This document shows, piece after piece, positions 1 to 7,284 of a stretch of DNA of 12,675 nucleotides. The position numbers and the translations under genes were made by a program. The notes beneath the pieces were generated by a model. That model was not told the origin of the DNA. It ran no database searches and saw only the letters and a program-made list of their open reading frames with translations. The stretch is taken from assembly GCA_947480465.1 (NCBI GenBank), contig CANKCT010000008.1, positions 1-12,675 on the forward strand, read 5' to 3'. Source of the stretch: Actinomycetota bacterium (lineage in GTDB: Bacteria > Actinomycetota > Actinomycetes > Nanopelagicales > Nanopelagicaceae). The stretch's first letter is position 1. Each line of letters begins with the position of its first letter.

Positions 1-1157
1 GTGCCAGAGCTTATTTGATTCAAATAAAACGAAATCGGGGTGGGCTGCATTTAATTGACCCCATTCCGTTTGGTTTGAAAAATCCCTTAATTGCAGAGCT
101 AAACGAACTACTCAACACTGATGAAGTTATTTTGCATGCTAGTACCCAGGATTTACCATGTCTGCGCGAAATTGGAATTAATCCACAACAACTTTTTGAT
201 ACCGAGTTAGGTGGTCGCATCGCCGGTCTACCCAGAGTTGGACTTGGGCCGCTTTTGGAATCACTGATGGGTGTCACCCTGGCAAAAGAACATAGTGCCG
301 CCGATTGGTCGACCCGTCCACTTCCACAAGAATGGCTCACATATGCTGCACTTGACGTTGAACTACTTGTTGAACTTCGTGATGCCATGTATGAAATATT
401 GAAGTCGTCTGGAAAACTAGAATGGGCTGAACAAGAATTTAAATCAATTCTTAAAGCTCCACCACCACCGGCGCGTGTTGACCCTTGGCGTAGGACCTCT
501 GGAATGCACAAAATAAAACGGCGTGATCAATTAGCCATTATTCGAGAACTATGGATTACTCGTGATCAAATAGCGGCTGCTCAAGATGTTGCTGGAGGAA
601 AACTTCTTAATGACTCTGCAATTATCGAACTTGCTATGACCGCTCCAACAAATAAAAAAGAGTTTGAAAAGTCACTGCGCACATTGGGTCTTCGAGCTCG
701 ATGGATGGAAAACTTGCAGATTTGGCTTGATGCAGTTGCGCGCGCCGTTGCCATGCCAGAGAATGAATGGCCAGCTATTCGCACAAACACGGATGGATTG
801 CCGCCGATTAAACTTTGGCGTGATAGGTTTCCTGAAAAATTTGCACCGTTATCTCATGCACGTGCACTCATTGAAGCGATTGCAGCTGCGAACACAATTC
901 CAGTGGAAAATCTCATCTCGCCTGAAACCGTTAGGCGCATCTGCTGGTCACCGCCCCCTGGGGCCACTACTAACCGAGATGAAATTTCAGTTAGATCTAC
1001 CCTGATTGAACTCGGGGCTCGTGACTGGCAAGTAGAACTTGTTGCATCTGCCATTGCTGATGCCCTGCTAGAGAAAGAGCCTTTGGTGGTCCCAGAGCCT
1101 GCAGTGGAGACTGAGAACAATGATGGGCGTGATTCTGTGGTTAAAGCCACAGAATGA
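1..1157 (+). CDS. rnd: Ribonuclease D, HRDC-domain type (5' end outside window)
   Basis: This is a 3'-to-5' exoribonuclease of the DEDD superfamily, expected to trim RNA 3' ends in the cytosol. The reading frame is open to the left edge: the codons at 3-14 read A-R-A-Y and run into LIQIKR, the usual RNase D context, so the TTG at 15 is an internal leucine and the true start lies upstream. The Exo I motif (DTE) is lost with the missing N-terminus. Exo II is visible as HASTQD (nt 135-152) and Exo III as YAALD (nt 342-356), supplying two of the catalytic aspartates. An HRDC domain follows at about nt 500-750, starting near the KRRDQLAIIREL segment. A second helical HRDC-like region covers about nt 800-1060, and the tail is acidic and low in conservation. 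The family is usually a little over 400 residues, so only a short N-terminal piece is missing. A 9-bp inverted repeat lies 10 nt after the TGA stop. Confidence 0.9.
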   Translation, partial: ARAYLIQIKRNRGGLHLIDPIPFGLKNPLIAELNELLNTDEVILHASTQDLPCLREIGINPQQLFDTELGGRIAGLPRVGLGPLLESLMGVTLAKEHSAADWSTRPLPQEWLTYAALDVELLVELRDAMYEILKSSGKLEWAEQEFKSILKAPPPPARVDPWRRTSGMHKIKRRDQLAIIRELWITRDQIAAAQDVAGGKLLNDSAIIELAMTAPTNKKEFEKSLRTLGLRARWMENLQIWLDAVARAVAMPENEWPAIRTNTDGLPPIKLWRDRFPEKFAPLSHARALIEAIAAANTIPVENLISPETVRRICWSPPPGATTNRDEISVRSTLIELGARDWQVELVASAIADALLEKEPLVVPEPAVETENNDGRDSVVKATE

Positions 1158-1167
1158 GCGCGATGAA

Positions 1168-1191
1168 TTACGCAACGAAAGAGTTGCGTAA
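1168..1191. terminator. Perfect 9-bp inverted repeat, possible rnd terminator or operator
   Basis: TTACGCAAC (1168-1176), a 6-nt loop GAAAGA, then GTTGCGTAA (1183-1191) form a perfect hairpin 10 nt after the RNase D stop codon. No U-tract follows on either strand. It may be a terminator of the U-less kind often predicted in actinobacteria. It could equally be a protein-binding palindrome, because the right arm contains the likely -35 hexamer of the iron permease gene. The repeat is seen directly; which role it plays is undecided. Confidence 0.5.
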
Positions 1192-1212
1192 ATACCTTCC
1201 GTGCCTTAGATT
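1184..1212 (+). promoter_or_regulatory. Probable leaderless promoter of the iron permease gene
   Basis: TTGCGT (1184-1189), a 17-nt spacer and TAGATT (1207-1212) form a sigma-A-like promoter. The -10 element ends 6 nt before the ATG at 1219, so transcription would begin at or next to the A of the start codon. There is no Shine-Dalgarno sequence in the preceding TTCCCC, which agrees with leaderless translation. The -35 overlaps the right arm of the inverted repeat at 1168-1191. Confidence 0.5.
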
Positions 1213-1218
1213 TTCCCC

Positions 1219-2037
1219 ATGCTCAGCTCCTTCATCATCGCCCTTCGTGAGGGCTTGGAAGCTGCCTTAATAGTTGGAATTTTGATTGCCTATATCTCAA
1301 AGACTGGAAAATCCCATTTGCGCCCATATATCTGGGGTGGGACCGCCGTAGCCATTGTTGCGAGCATAGCGCTGGGTGCGTTCCTTACTTTCACATCGGC
1401 TGAACTATCAGATACAGGTGAAGAGATTTTTGCGGGAGTAACTTCTTTAGTAACAGTAGGTTTTGTTACTTGGATGGTTTTCTGGATGAAGCGAACAGCA
1501 CGTTCATTGCGCAGTGACTTAACAGAGAAAATGGAACTTGCAATTCGCACAGGGCCGCTAGCCCTTGCTGGGGCAGCGTTTTTTGCTGTTATTCGTGAAG
1601 GTCTAGAGACTTCACTTTTTGTTTACTCTAACTTTAAAAGCGTAGCTGATCCATTCAAGTCAACTATTGGCTTAGTGGCGGGATTCGCAGTTGCAATTAC
1701 TTTGGGTTATCTCATTTATATGAGCTCCATCAAACTTAACCTCTCCAAGTTCTTTACATACACCGGCGTGGGTTTAGTCATTGTTGCCGCTGGGGTTCTT
1801 TCATATGGTGTGCACGAGTTCCAAGAGTTGGGAGTTCTTCCAGGTCCTGATGCCTTTGCTTGGGACGTCACCGCTATTTTGCCTAAGGACTCCTTGGTTG
1901 CAGGAATACTTGCAGGAACCGTCGGATTCGACACCACTACTTCGTGGCTACAGCTAGCGATATATGCCATCTATCTTCTTGCCGTTCTTGTGCCTTATCT
2001 CTCTAAAGAGCGCTCAAAAACACTCGTAAACGCTTAA
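1219..2037 (+). CDS. efeU: FTR1/EfeU-family iron permease
   Basis: This is an integral membrane high-affinity iron permease of the FTR1/OFeT family, 272 residues, which matches the usual EfeU length (about 270-280). Both family signature motifs are present: REGLE at residues 10-14 in the first membrane helix and REGLE at 126-130 in the fourth. These glutamates are the proposed iron-binding residues. Hydrophobic stretches at about 1-25, 38-60, 72-90, 114-135, 148-170, 178-200 and 243-262 fit a seven-helix topology, and an HEFQE segment lies at 199-203. The ATG at 1219 is chosen because the first helix and its REGLE begin at once. The usual partners EfeO (periplasmic cupredoxin/M75) and EfeB (haem DyP peroxidase) are not in the window, so either they lie elsewhere or this permease works without them. 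Family assignment is secure; iron as substrate is inferred from the family. Confidence 0.92.
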   Translation: MLSSFIIALREGLEAALIVGILIAYISKTGKSHLRPYIWGGTAVAIVASIALGAFLTFTSAELSDTGEEIFAGVTSLVTVGFVTWMVFWMKRTARSLRSDLTEKMELAIRTGPLALAGAAFFAVIREGLETSLFVYSNFKSVADPFKSTIGLVAGFAVAITLGYLIYMSSIKLNLSKFFTYTGVGLVIVAAGVLSYGVHEFQELGVLPGPDAFAWDVTAILPKDSLVAGILAGTVGFDTTTSWLQLAIYAIYLLAVLVPYLSKERSKTLVNA

Positions 2038-2056
2038 GCCCCACTGTTAGAAACTC

Positions 2057-2085
2057 TTACTGACGGGTAACATAGCGGCTATACC
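2057..2085 (+). promoter_or_regulatory. Possible promoter of the thiolase-fadB operon
   Basis: TTACTG (2057-2062), a 17-nt spacer and TATACC (2080-2085) resemble a sigma-A promoter lying 20 nt upstream of the thiolase start. The -10 lacks the conserved final T. An alternative -10, TAACAT, is at 2068-2073. No clear terminator separates this site from efeU, so read-through from efeU is also possible. Confidence 0.35.
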
Positions 2086-2093
2086 GTTTATTT

Positions 2094-2099
2094 GAGGAG
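2094..2099 (+). promoter_or_regulatory. Strong Shine-Dalgarno site of the thiolase gene
   Basis: GAGGAG lies 6 nt before the ATG at 2106 and fixes that start. It contrasts with the SD-less starts of efeU, dxs, the RNA methyltransferase and the first trkA gene in this window. Confidence 0.8.
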
Positions 2100-2105
2100 T
2101 CCTAT

Positions 2106-3296
2106 ATGTCGCGCTCTGTTGTATTGGTCGATGCAGTTCGAACACCCTTTGGTAAAGCAGGCAGTTTGTATGCAGGCACACGTGCCGATGATTTGATGGT
2201 GCGCGCTATTCGCGGATTGCTCGATCGAAATCCCCTCATCGACCGCGCGACTATCGATGATGTCGCAATTGCTGCAGCGACCCAAACAGGTGATCAAGGA
2301 ATGAACATTGGACGCAGTGCAGCCTTACTTTCTGGTTTACCAAATACGGTTCCTGGTTATTCAATTGATCGCTGGTGTGCAGGAGCACTTACTGCAGTAA
2401 CAACTATTGCTGGAGCAATTGCAATGGGAACAAATGAAATTGCCATTGCTGGTGGAGTCGAACATATGGGCAACCACCCAATTGGTGAAGGCTTAGATCC
2501 GAACCCGAGGTATTTAGCAGAACGAATCGTTGAGCAGGACGCACTTGCGATGGGTGCAACAGCAGAACGCTTACATGATCGTTTTCCAACAATAACAAAA
2601 GAACGTGCTGACAAGTTCGCACTACATTCGCAGCTAAAAACTGCACGAGCATATGAAGCTGGACAAATTCAACGCGACTTGATTCCGACCGCAGCACGTA
2701 GTGCAGATTTAGGTTGGACGATTGCAACTATGGATGAACCGCCACGTCCACAAACAACTCTTGAAGGCTTGGCTAGTTTGAAAACTCCTTTTCGTCCCGC
2801 TGGGCGAGTAACGGCTGGCAATTCATCGGGTTTAAATGATGGTGCTACAGCCGCACTTCTTGCAAGTGAAGAAAAAGCGATTGAACTTGGCCTATCAATT
2901 AAAGCTCGACTCGTAACTTTCGCTTTTGCTGGAGTAGAGCCGGAAATAATGGGGTACGGACCCGTACCTGCAACTATCAAAGCTTTAAAACAAGCTGGCC
3001 TAACTATTAGCGACATCGGACTGTTTGAAGTGAATGAGGCTTTTGCTGTGCAAGTTTTAGCATTTTTAGAACATTTTGGAATAGCAGATGATGACGTTCG
3101 AGTTAATCCATTTGGTGGTGCGATTGCAGTTGGTCATCCACTTGCATCCTCTGGAGTTCGCTTAATGCTCAATTTGGCCCGCAGCTTCGAAGACCATCCA
3201 GAGGTGAGATACGGAATCACCACTATGTGTATCGGCCTCGGAATGGGTGGCACAGTAATTTGGGAAAATCCACACTTTAAGGCAGGGGCTAAGTAA
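2106..3296 (+). CDS. fadA: Acetyl-CoA acyltransferase (thiolase), beta-oxidation
   Basis: A 396-residue cytosolic thiolase that cleaves 3-ketoacyl-CoA with CoA, releasing acetyl-CoA and a shortened acyl-CoA. All catalytic elements are visible: the nucleophilic cysteine C91 in SIDRWCAGAL, the NEAFA motif at 310-314, the GHP motif with H344, and the second cysteine C375 in TTMCIGLGMGG. The DRWCAG context differs from the NRFCGS of E. coli FadA but, from memory, matches the Streptomyces-type thiolase paired with FadB. The length is normal. The start is supported by GAGGAG 6 nt upstream and by the standard N-terminus VVLVDAVRTPFGK. The stop codon is followed directly by the ATG of fadB, so the two genes form an operon and probably a beta-oxidation complex. 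A biosynthetic acetyl-CoA acetyltransferase role is less likely given this partner. Confidence 0.92.
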   Translation: MSRSVVLVDAVRTPFGKAGSLYAGTRADDLMVRAIRGLLDRNPLIDRATIDDVAIAAATQTGDQGMNIGRSAALLSGLPNTVPGYSIDRWCAGALTAVTTIAGAIAMGTNEIAIAGGVEHMGNHPIGEGLDPNPRYLAERIVEQDALAMGATAERLHDRFPTITKERADKFALHSQLKTARAYEAGQIQRDLIPTAARSADLGWTIATMDEPPRPQTTLEGLASLKTPFRPAGRVTAGNSSGLNDGATAALLASEEKAIELGLSIKARLVTFAFAGVEPEIMGYGPVPATIKALKQAGLTISDIGLFEVNEAFAVQVLAFLEHFGIADDDVRVNPFGGAIAVGHPLASSGVRLMLNLARSFEDHPEVRYGITTMCIGLGMGGTVIWENPHFKAGAK

Positions 3297-5405
3297 ATGA
3301 GTACTGATATCAAACTTCCAGACGGTGCACCTGAAGAAGTGATTACACAGGCACTTGTCCACGATGTTGACTTAATCGCTTTTGGTGGAACGGGCACTTT
3401 AGCTCTTATCACTTTAGATAATGGCCTTGATCACAATCGGCCAAATACTTTTGGTCCTGGTTCACTCCAATCTCTTGATCGTGCAATAACTGAGGCAATA
3501 AATCGTAAACCTGCTGCCATCGCCATTACCGGAAAACCATTTATTTTTGCGGCTGGTGCAGACTTATCTGCCCTTTCATTTATGAATAAGCGCGAACAGT
3601 CCGTTGCAATTGGCAAACTCGGGCATGATGTCTTTCGTCGGCTTGGAGAGTGTGGAATTCCAACCTTTGCATTCATCAATGGTTTAGCACTCGGTGGTGG
3701 TCTTGAAGTTGGCTTACATTGCAGTTATCGAACGCTTGCTAGCACCGCACTGACTGGATTACCCGAGGTATTTCTTGGTTTAGTTCCTGGCTGGGGTGGA
3801 GCAACTCTTCTACCTAAACTCATTGGTCCCGAGCGAGCAGTTCAGGTGATTATTCTCAACGCTCTCAATAACAATACGATGATGAAAGCGAAAGATGCAC
3901 TCAAACTAGGTGTTGTAGACGCAGTATTTGATCCTTCAGATTTTCTTGAGCGATCAATTGCATTTACGGTTTCAGTATTATCCGGTGCAACAAAAATTGA
4001 GCGCAAGGATTACCGCGATGATGCTGGCTGGGACACCGCTATGGCTACAGGTCGATCCGCAGCATTAAAGAAATTTGGTGGAGCTGAGATTGCTTCTCCC
4101 CATAGTGCACTTGCACTAATCGCTGCAGCACGCACTAATACTCGCAGCGAAGGTTTTGATGCTGAAGATCAAGCCTTAGCAGATTTAACTATGACCGACT
4201 CATTGCGTGCATCTCTGTATGCATTCAACCTTATTCAGAAGAAACGCAAGAAAGTCGAAGGAGCCCCAAAGCCTGCTCTAGCCCGAAAAGTAAACAAGGT
4301 GGGTGTTGTAGGTGCAGGTTTGATGGCATCCCAACTTGCCCTATTGCTTCTAAAGAATTTGAAATGTCCAGTAGTTATGACAGATATTGATCAAGTGCGT
4401 GCTGACAAAGGTGTTGCTTGGGTTAAAAACGAGCTGGCAAAAAACGTCGAGAAAAAACGCATGAGTCCAGAGGTAGCCCAACGTCTAGCCTTACTAATCT
4501 CAGGCTCATCTGATCAGCAAGTATTTGCTGGATGTGACTTTGTTATTGAAGCAATTTTTGAAGAGCTCTCGCTCAAGCAGGAGCTATTTAAAAAACTTGA
4601 AGAGATAGTCTCTACAGAGTGCGTACTGGCAACAAACACTTCTTCGCTCTCAGTTGAAAGGATGAGCGAGGGTCTTAAAAATCCTGAAAGGGTTATCGGT
4701 TTCCACTTCTTTAATCCTGTTGCGGTAATGCCTTTATTGGAAGTTGCTCGCACAAGTACCACTGATGATGCGACAACCGCGACAGCAATTGCAGTTGGCA
4801 AAGAACTCAAGAAAACAATGATTATCTGCAAGGATGCGCCTGGTTTTGTGGTTAATCGATTATTGACTCGCTTCATGGGAGAAATCACTGATGCCGTTGA
4901 TGAGGGAACTCCCCCGGATGTTGCCGATAGCGCAATGAGTTCTATTGGTTTTCCAATGTCTCCATTCCAACTTCTAGATTTGGTTGGTCCTGGTGTTGGA
5001 TTGCATGTTTCAAAAACTCTCCATGAGAATTTAGGCCCTCGATACCGAATTTCTCCCACCATGCAGTCAATGGTTGATCAAGGAGTTCGTAATTTCTACA
5101 TAAAGAATGAAGATGGCTCTGTGGTTGCAAACCCTGAAGCTCTTGCCCTCATTCCACAAGGAAATTCACCGTCAACGGCTGACCAAGTTCGAAGTCGGGC
5201 TTTGACGGCACTTGCAGTTGAGGCACGCATGATGCTTGATGAAGGCGTTGTTTCTACAGCCGCTGAATTGGACTTATGTATGTTGATGGGAGCTGGTTGG
5301 CCACTGCATTTAGGAGGAATTTTGCCTTATCTGGATCGTGAGGGTATCAGCGAGTCTGCTTCTGGTTCGCGTTTTCATCCACCCGGGATTGCATCTCTTC
5401 CTTAA
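3297..5405 (+). CDS. fadB: Fatty-acid oxidation complex alpha subunit (enoyl-CoA hydratase / 3-hydroxyacyl-CoA dehydrogenase)
   Basis: A 702-residue bifunctional enzyme that hydrates 2-enoyl-CoA and then oxidises L-3-hydroxyacyl-CoA with NAD+, feeding the thiolase upstream. Residues about 25-220 are a crotonase domain with both catalytic glutamates, E137 (GGGLEVGLHC) and E157 (LPEVFLGLVPGWGG). Residues about 333-510 are the NAD-binding 3-hydroxyacyl-CoA dehydrogenase domain with GAGLMA at 339-344 and the His-Glu pair H470 and E482 in GFHFFNPVAVMPLLE. The C-terminal dehydrogenase domains follow from about 512 (KDAPGFVVNRLLTRFMGE) to 680. The ATG abuts the thiolase stop, and AGGGG at 3284-3288 lies 8 nt upstream as ribosome-binding site, so the genes are translationally coupled. 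The RFHPPGIASLP end resembles actinobacterial FadB termini, so the reading frame is intact to its end even though the last 59 nt are shared with dxs on the other strand. Confidence 0.93.
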   Translation: MSTDIKLPDGAPEEVITQALVHDVDLIAFGGTGTLALITLDNGLDHNRPNTFGPGSLQSLDRAITEAINRKPAAIAITGKPFIFAAGADLSALSFMNKREQSVAIGKLGHDVFRRLGECGIPTFAFINGLALGGGLEVGLHCSYRTLASTALTGLPEVFLGLVPGWGGATLLPKLIGPERAVQVIILNALNNNTMMKAKDALKLGVVDAVFDPSDFLERSIAFTVSVLSGATKIERKDYRDDAGWDTAMATGRSAALKKFGGAEIASPHSALALIAAARTNTRSEGFDAEDQALADLTMTDSLRASLYAFNLIQKKRKKVEGAPKPALARKVNKVGVVGAGLMASQLALLLLKNLKCPVVMTDIDQVRADKGVAWVKNELAKNVEKKRMSPEVAQRLALLISGSSDQQVFAGCDFVIEAIFEELSLKQELFKKLEEIVSTECVLATNTSSLSVERMSEGLKNPERVIGFHFFNPVAVMPLLEVARTSTTDDATTATAIAVGKELKKTMIICKDAPGFVVNRLLTRFMGEITDAVDEGTPPDVADSAMSSIGFPMSPFQLLDLVGPGVGLHVSKTLHENLGPRYRISPTMQSMVDQGVRNFYIKNEDGSVVANPEALALIPQGNSPSTADQVRSRALTALAVEARMMLDEGVVSTAAELDLCMLMGAGWPLHLGGILPYLDREGISESASGSRFHPPGIASLP

Positions 5406-7266
5406 AGGTACTACTCCACCCAACAACGCTGCGTGCGATGTTCTGAGAAGTAATTCCAATATCACTTAGGATTTCACTGCGTTTTGAGTGTTCAAAAAAT
5501 TCCAGCGGAACGCCGATTGAATGAAGTGGCACCTTTAATCCGGCATCTCTAAACATTTCTGAAATTGAGCTTGCAATTCCACCATGTCGTATTCCATCTT
5601 CTAGAACGACAACTGTTGAATATCGTTGAGCCATACTCACTAGTGATGCTGGTAGTGGCTTGACCCACCGTGGATCTATCACTGTGACCCCAACTCCTTC
5701 ACGATATGCCTGCGAAGCTGCTTCGACCGCCAGAGCCGCCATTGCTCCTACGCTAATCATTAATACATCGGCGCTCTCTCCACGATACAAAATATCGATA
5801 CCATCACGACGCTCGAAAGCGGGAATGTCGGTCTGTACAGCGCCCTTAGGAAAACGAACCATTGAGGGAGCATCATTTATATCTACTGCCTCATGCAATA
5901 GTTCACGCAATCGCGCCCCATCTCGAGGCGCTGCAACATGCATTGTTGGAACGATTCCTGTTAACGCTAGATCCCAGATGCCATGGTGCGAAGGACCATC
6001 ATCACCAGTAATGCCAGCTCGATCAAGAACAAAAGTTACCCCTGCCTTGTGAAGTGCAACATCGAGTAAAAGTTGATCAAATGCGCGATTAAGAAAAGTT
6101 GAGTACACAGCAACAACTGGATGCAAACCACTAAATGCCAACCCGGCAGCACTTGTAACGGCATGTTGCTCAGCAATTCCTACATCTACTGTTCGCTCTG
6201 GAAAGTGTTGGGCAAATTGGTCAAGTCCCGTTGGGCCAAGCATGGCCGCAGTTATTGCAACGATATCTGTACGTTTTTTCCCAATCTCAACGATTTCAGA
6301 TGCAAAAACTTTAGTCCACGTTAGGCCACTTTTTGAGAGAGGTTCACCGGTTTCAGGGTCGACAATACCCACCGCATGAAACTTTTCAGCTTCATCGGCC
6401 ACTGCAGGTTGGTGACCCCGCCCTTTTTCGGTAATGACATGAACCAATATTGGAGCGCCATAACCTTTAGCTTGATGTAACGCACGTTCAAGTGCACCGA
6501 TGTCATGACCATCAATCGGACCCATGTACTTAAGTCCAAGATCTTCAAACATTCCTTGTGGTGCAATGATGTCCTTAATTCCCCTTTTAACTCCATGTAA
6601 AGTATCAAAGATTGGTCCTCCGACTAATGGAGTTTTATGAAGTACATCTTTGCCCCAATCGAGAAATTTCTCGTAGCCACTAGTAACACGTAGAGTTGAA
6701 AGATACGTTGCTACTCCACCTATTGTTGGCGAATAGGAACGCTCGTTATCGTTTACGATGATTACTAAATTTCGTTTTTCCGCAGTTGAGATATTGTTAA
6801 GCGCTTCCCAGGACATTCCGCCTGTCAGAGCGCCATCGCCTACGACTACTACAACATGACGATCATCAATTCCTTGCAGTGTATAACCTCGTGAAATTCC
6901 ATCTCCCCAAGACAGTGCCGTTGATGCATGTGAGTTTTCTATTACATCGTGTGGACTTTCGCTTCGATTTGGGTATCCAGAAATTCCCCCGCGTTGGCGC
7001 AAATGATCAAAATTTTCAGCTCGACCCGTCAAAATTTTATGAACATATGATTGATGCCCAGTATCAAATAAAATTACATCTTTGGGCGACTCAAAGGCAC
7101 GATGAATCGCAATCGTGAGTTCAACAACACCTAAATTGGGACCTAAGTGGCCGCCAGTTTTTGAAACTTTTTCAATAAGGAATACGCGAATCTCTTCGCT
7201 CAATTGGGTTAGTTGCTCGGGAGTCAGACCAGCCAAGTCAGCTGGGGATTTAATGGCATCTAACAT
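5347..7266 (-). CDS. dxs: 1-deoxy-D-xylulose-5-phosphate synthase
   Basis: A 639-residue thiamine-diphosphate enzyme that condenses pyruvate and glyceraldehyde 3-phosphate to DXP, the first step of the MEP isoprenoid pathway and a branch to thiamine and pyridoxal. Visible landmarks are SKTGGHLGPNLG with the active-site histidine H40, the TPP/Mg motif GDG at 143-145 with its asparagine in VNDN (171-174), DVGIAEQHAV with the catalytic glutamate E366, and DRAGITGDDGPSHHG at 415-429. The C-terminal transketolase domain runs from about 495 to 615. The N-terminus (SPADLAGLTPEQL) fits actinobacterial Dxs and supports the ATG at 7266. It lies 18 nt after acnA, has no SD sequence, and has a TAAAAT element placed for leaderless transcription. 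The last 19 residues, from F621 to R639, are charged, lie beyond the domain, and are encoded within the overlap with fadB. Confidence 0.95.
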   Translation of the reverse strand: MLDAIKSPADLAGLTPEQLTQLSEEIRVFLIEKVSKTGGHLGPNLGVVELTIAIHRAFESPKDVILFDTGHQSYVHKILTGRAENFDHLRQRGGISGYPNRSESPHDVIENSHASTALSWGDGISRGYTLQGIDDRHVVVVVGDGALTGGMSWEALNNISTAEKRNLVIIVNDNERSYSPTIGGVATYLSTLRVTSGYEKFLDWGKDVLHKTPLVGGPIFDTLHGVKRGIKDIIAPQGMFEDLGLKYMGPIDGHDIGALERALHQAKGYGAPILVHVITEKGRGHQPAVADEAEKFHAVGIVDPETGEPLSKSGLTWTKVFASEIVEIGKKRTDIVAITAAMLGPTGLDQFAQHFPERTVDVGIAEQHAVTSAAGLAFSGLHPVVAVYSTFLNRAFDQLLLDVALHKAGVTFVLDRAGITGDDGPSHHGIWDLALTGIVPTMHVAAPRDGARLRELLHEAVDINDAPSMVRFPKGAVQTDIPAFERRDGIDILYRGESADVLMISVGAMAALAVEAASQAYREGVGVTVIDPRWVKPLPASLVSMAQRYSTVVVLEDGIRHGGIASSISEMFRDAGLKVPLHSIGVPLEFFEHSKRSEILSDIGITSQNIARSVVGWSSTFKEEMQSRVDENANQKQTR

Positions 7267-7273
7267 GGTCGAT

Positions 7274-7279
7274 ATTTTA
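7274..7279 (-). promoter_or_regulatory. Possible internal leaderless promoter of dxs (-10 element)
   Basis: On the minus strand TAAAAT (7279 down to 7274) ends exactly 7 nt before the dxs ATG at 7266, just after the acnA stop codon. The 18-nt gap holds no Shine-Dalgarno sequence. No good -35 hexamer is seen upstream, inside acnA. It may let dxs be transcribed on its own as well as by read-through from acnA. Confidence 0.45.
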
Positions 7280-7284
7280 GATGG

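Noticed and set aside
15..17. TTG at the left edge as the start codon of the RNase D gene
   Set aside because: The frame is open upstream to base 3 and reads A-R-A-Y into LIQIKR, which is internal RNase D sequence. The Exo I motif would be missing if this were the real start.
20..511. Long antisense frames opposite RNase D, the thiolase, fadB and dxs
   Set aside because: They have no start signals, no recognisable domains and lie wholly inside genes with clear catalytic motifs. They are shadows of the codon pattern on the other strand.
1163..1270. A 35-codon open frame starting ATGAATTAC over the inverted repeat and into efeU
   Set aside because: It has no SD sequence, overlaps the efeU start in another frame, and its coding pattern just follows the palindrome and the efeU sequence. 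No sign of a real protein.
2038..2105. Terminator or riboswitch between efeU and the thiolase
   Set aside because: The 68-nt gap has only very short, imperfect inverted repeats (such as TAGCGGCTA) and no U-tract or known riboswitch core. Only a weak promoter and a strong SD site could be supported.
2361..2390. Unusual thiolase active site (DRWCAGA instead of NRFCGSS)
   Set aside because: This matches the Streptomyces-type thiolases paired with FadB, and the other catalytic residues H344 and C375 are present, so it is a subfamily trait.
4327..4344. Possible damaged nucleotide-binding loop in FadB (GAGLMA instead of GAGxMG)
   Set aside because: The alanine in GAGLMASQLA is, as I recall, normal in actinobacterial FadB proteins, and the rest of the dehydrogenase site including H470 and E482 is intact.
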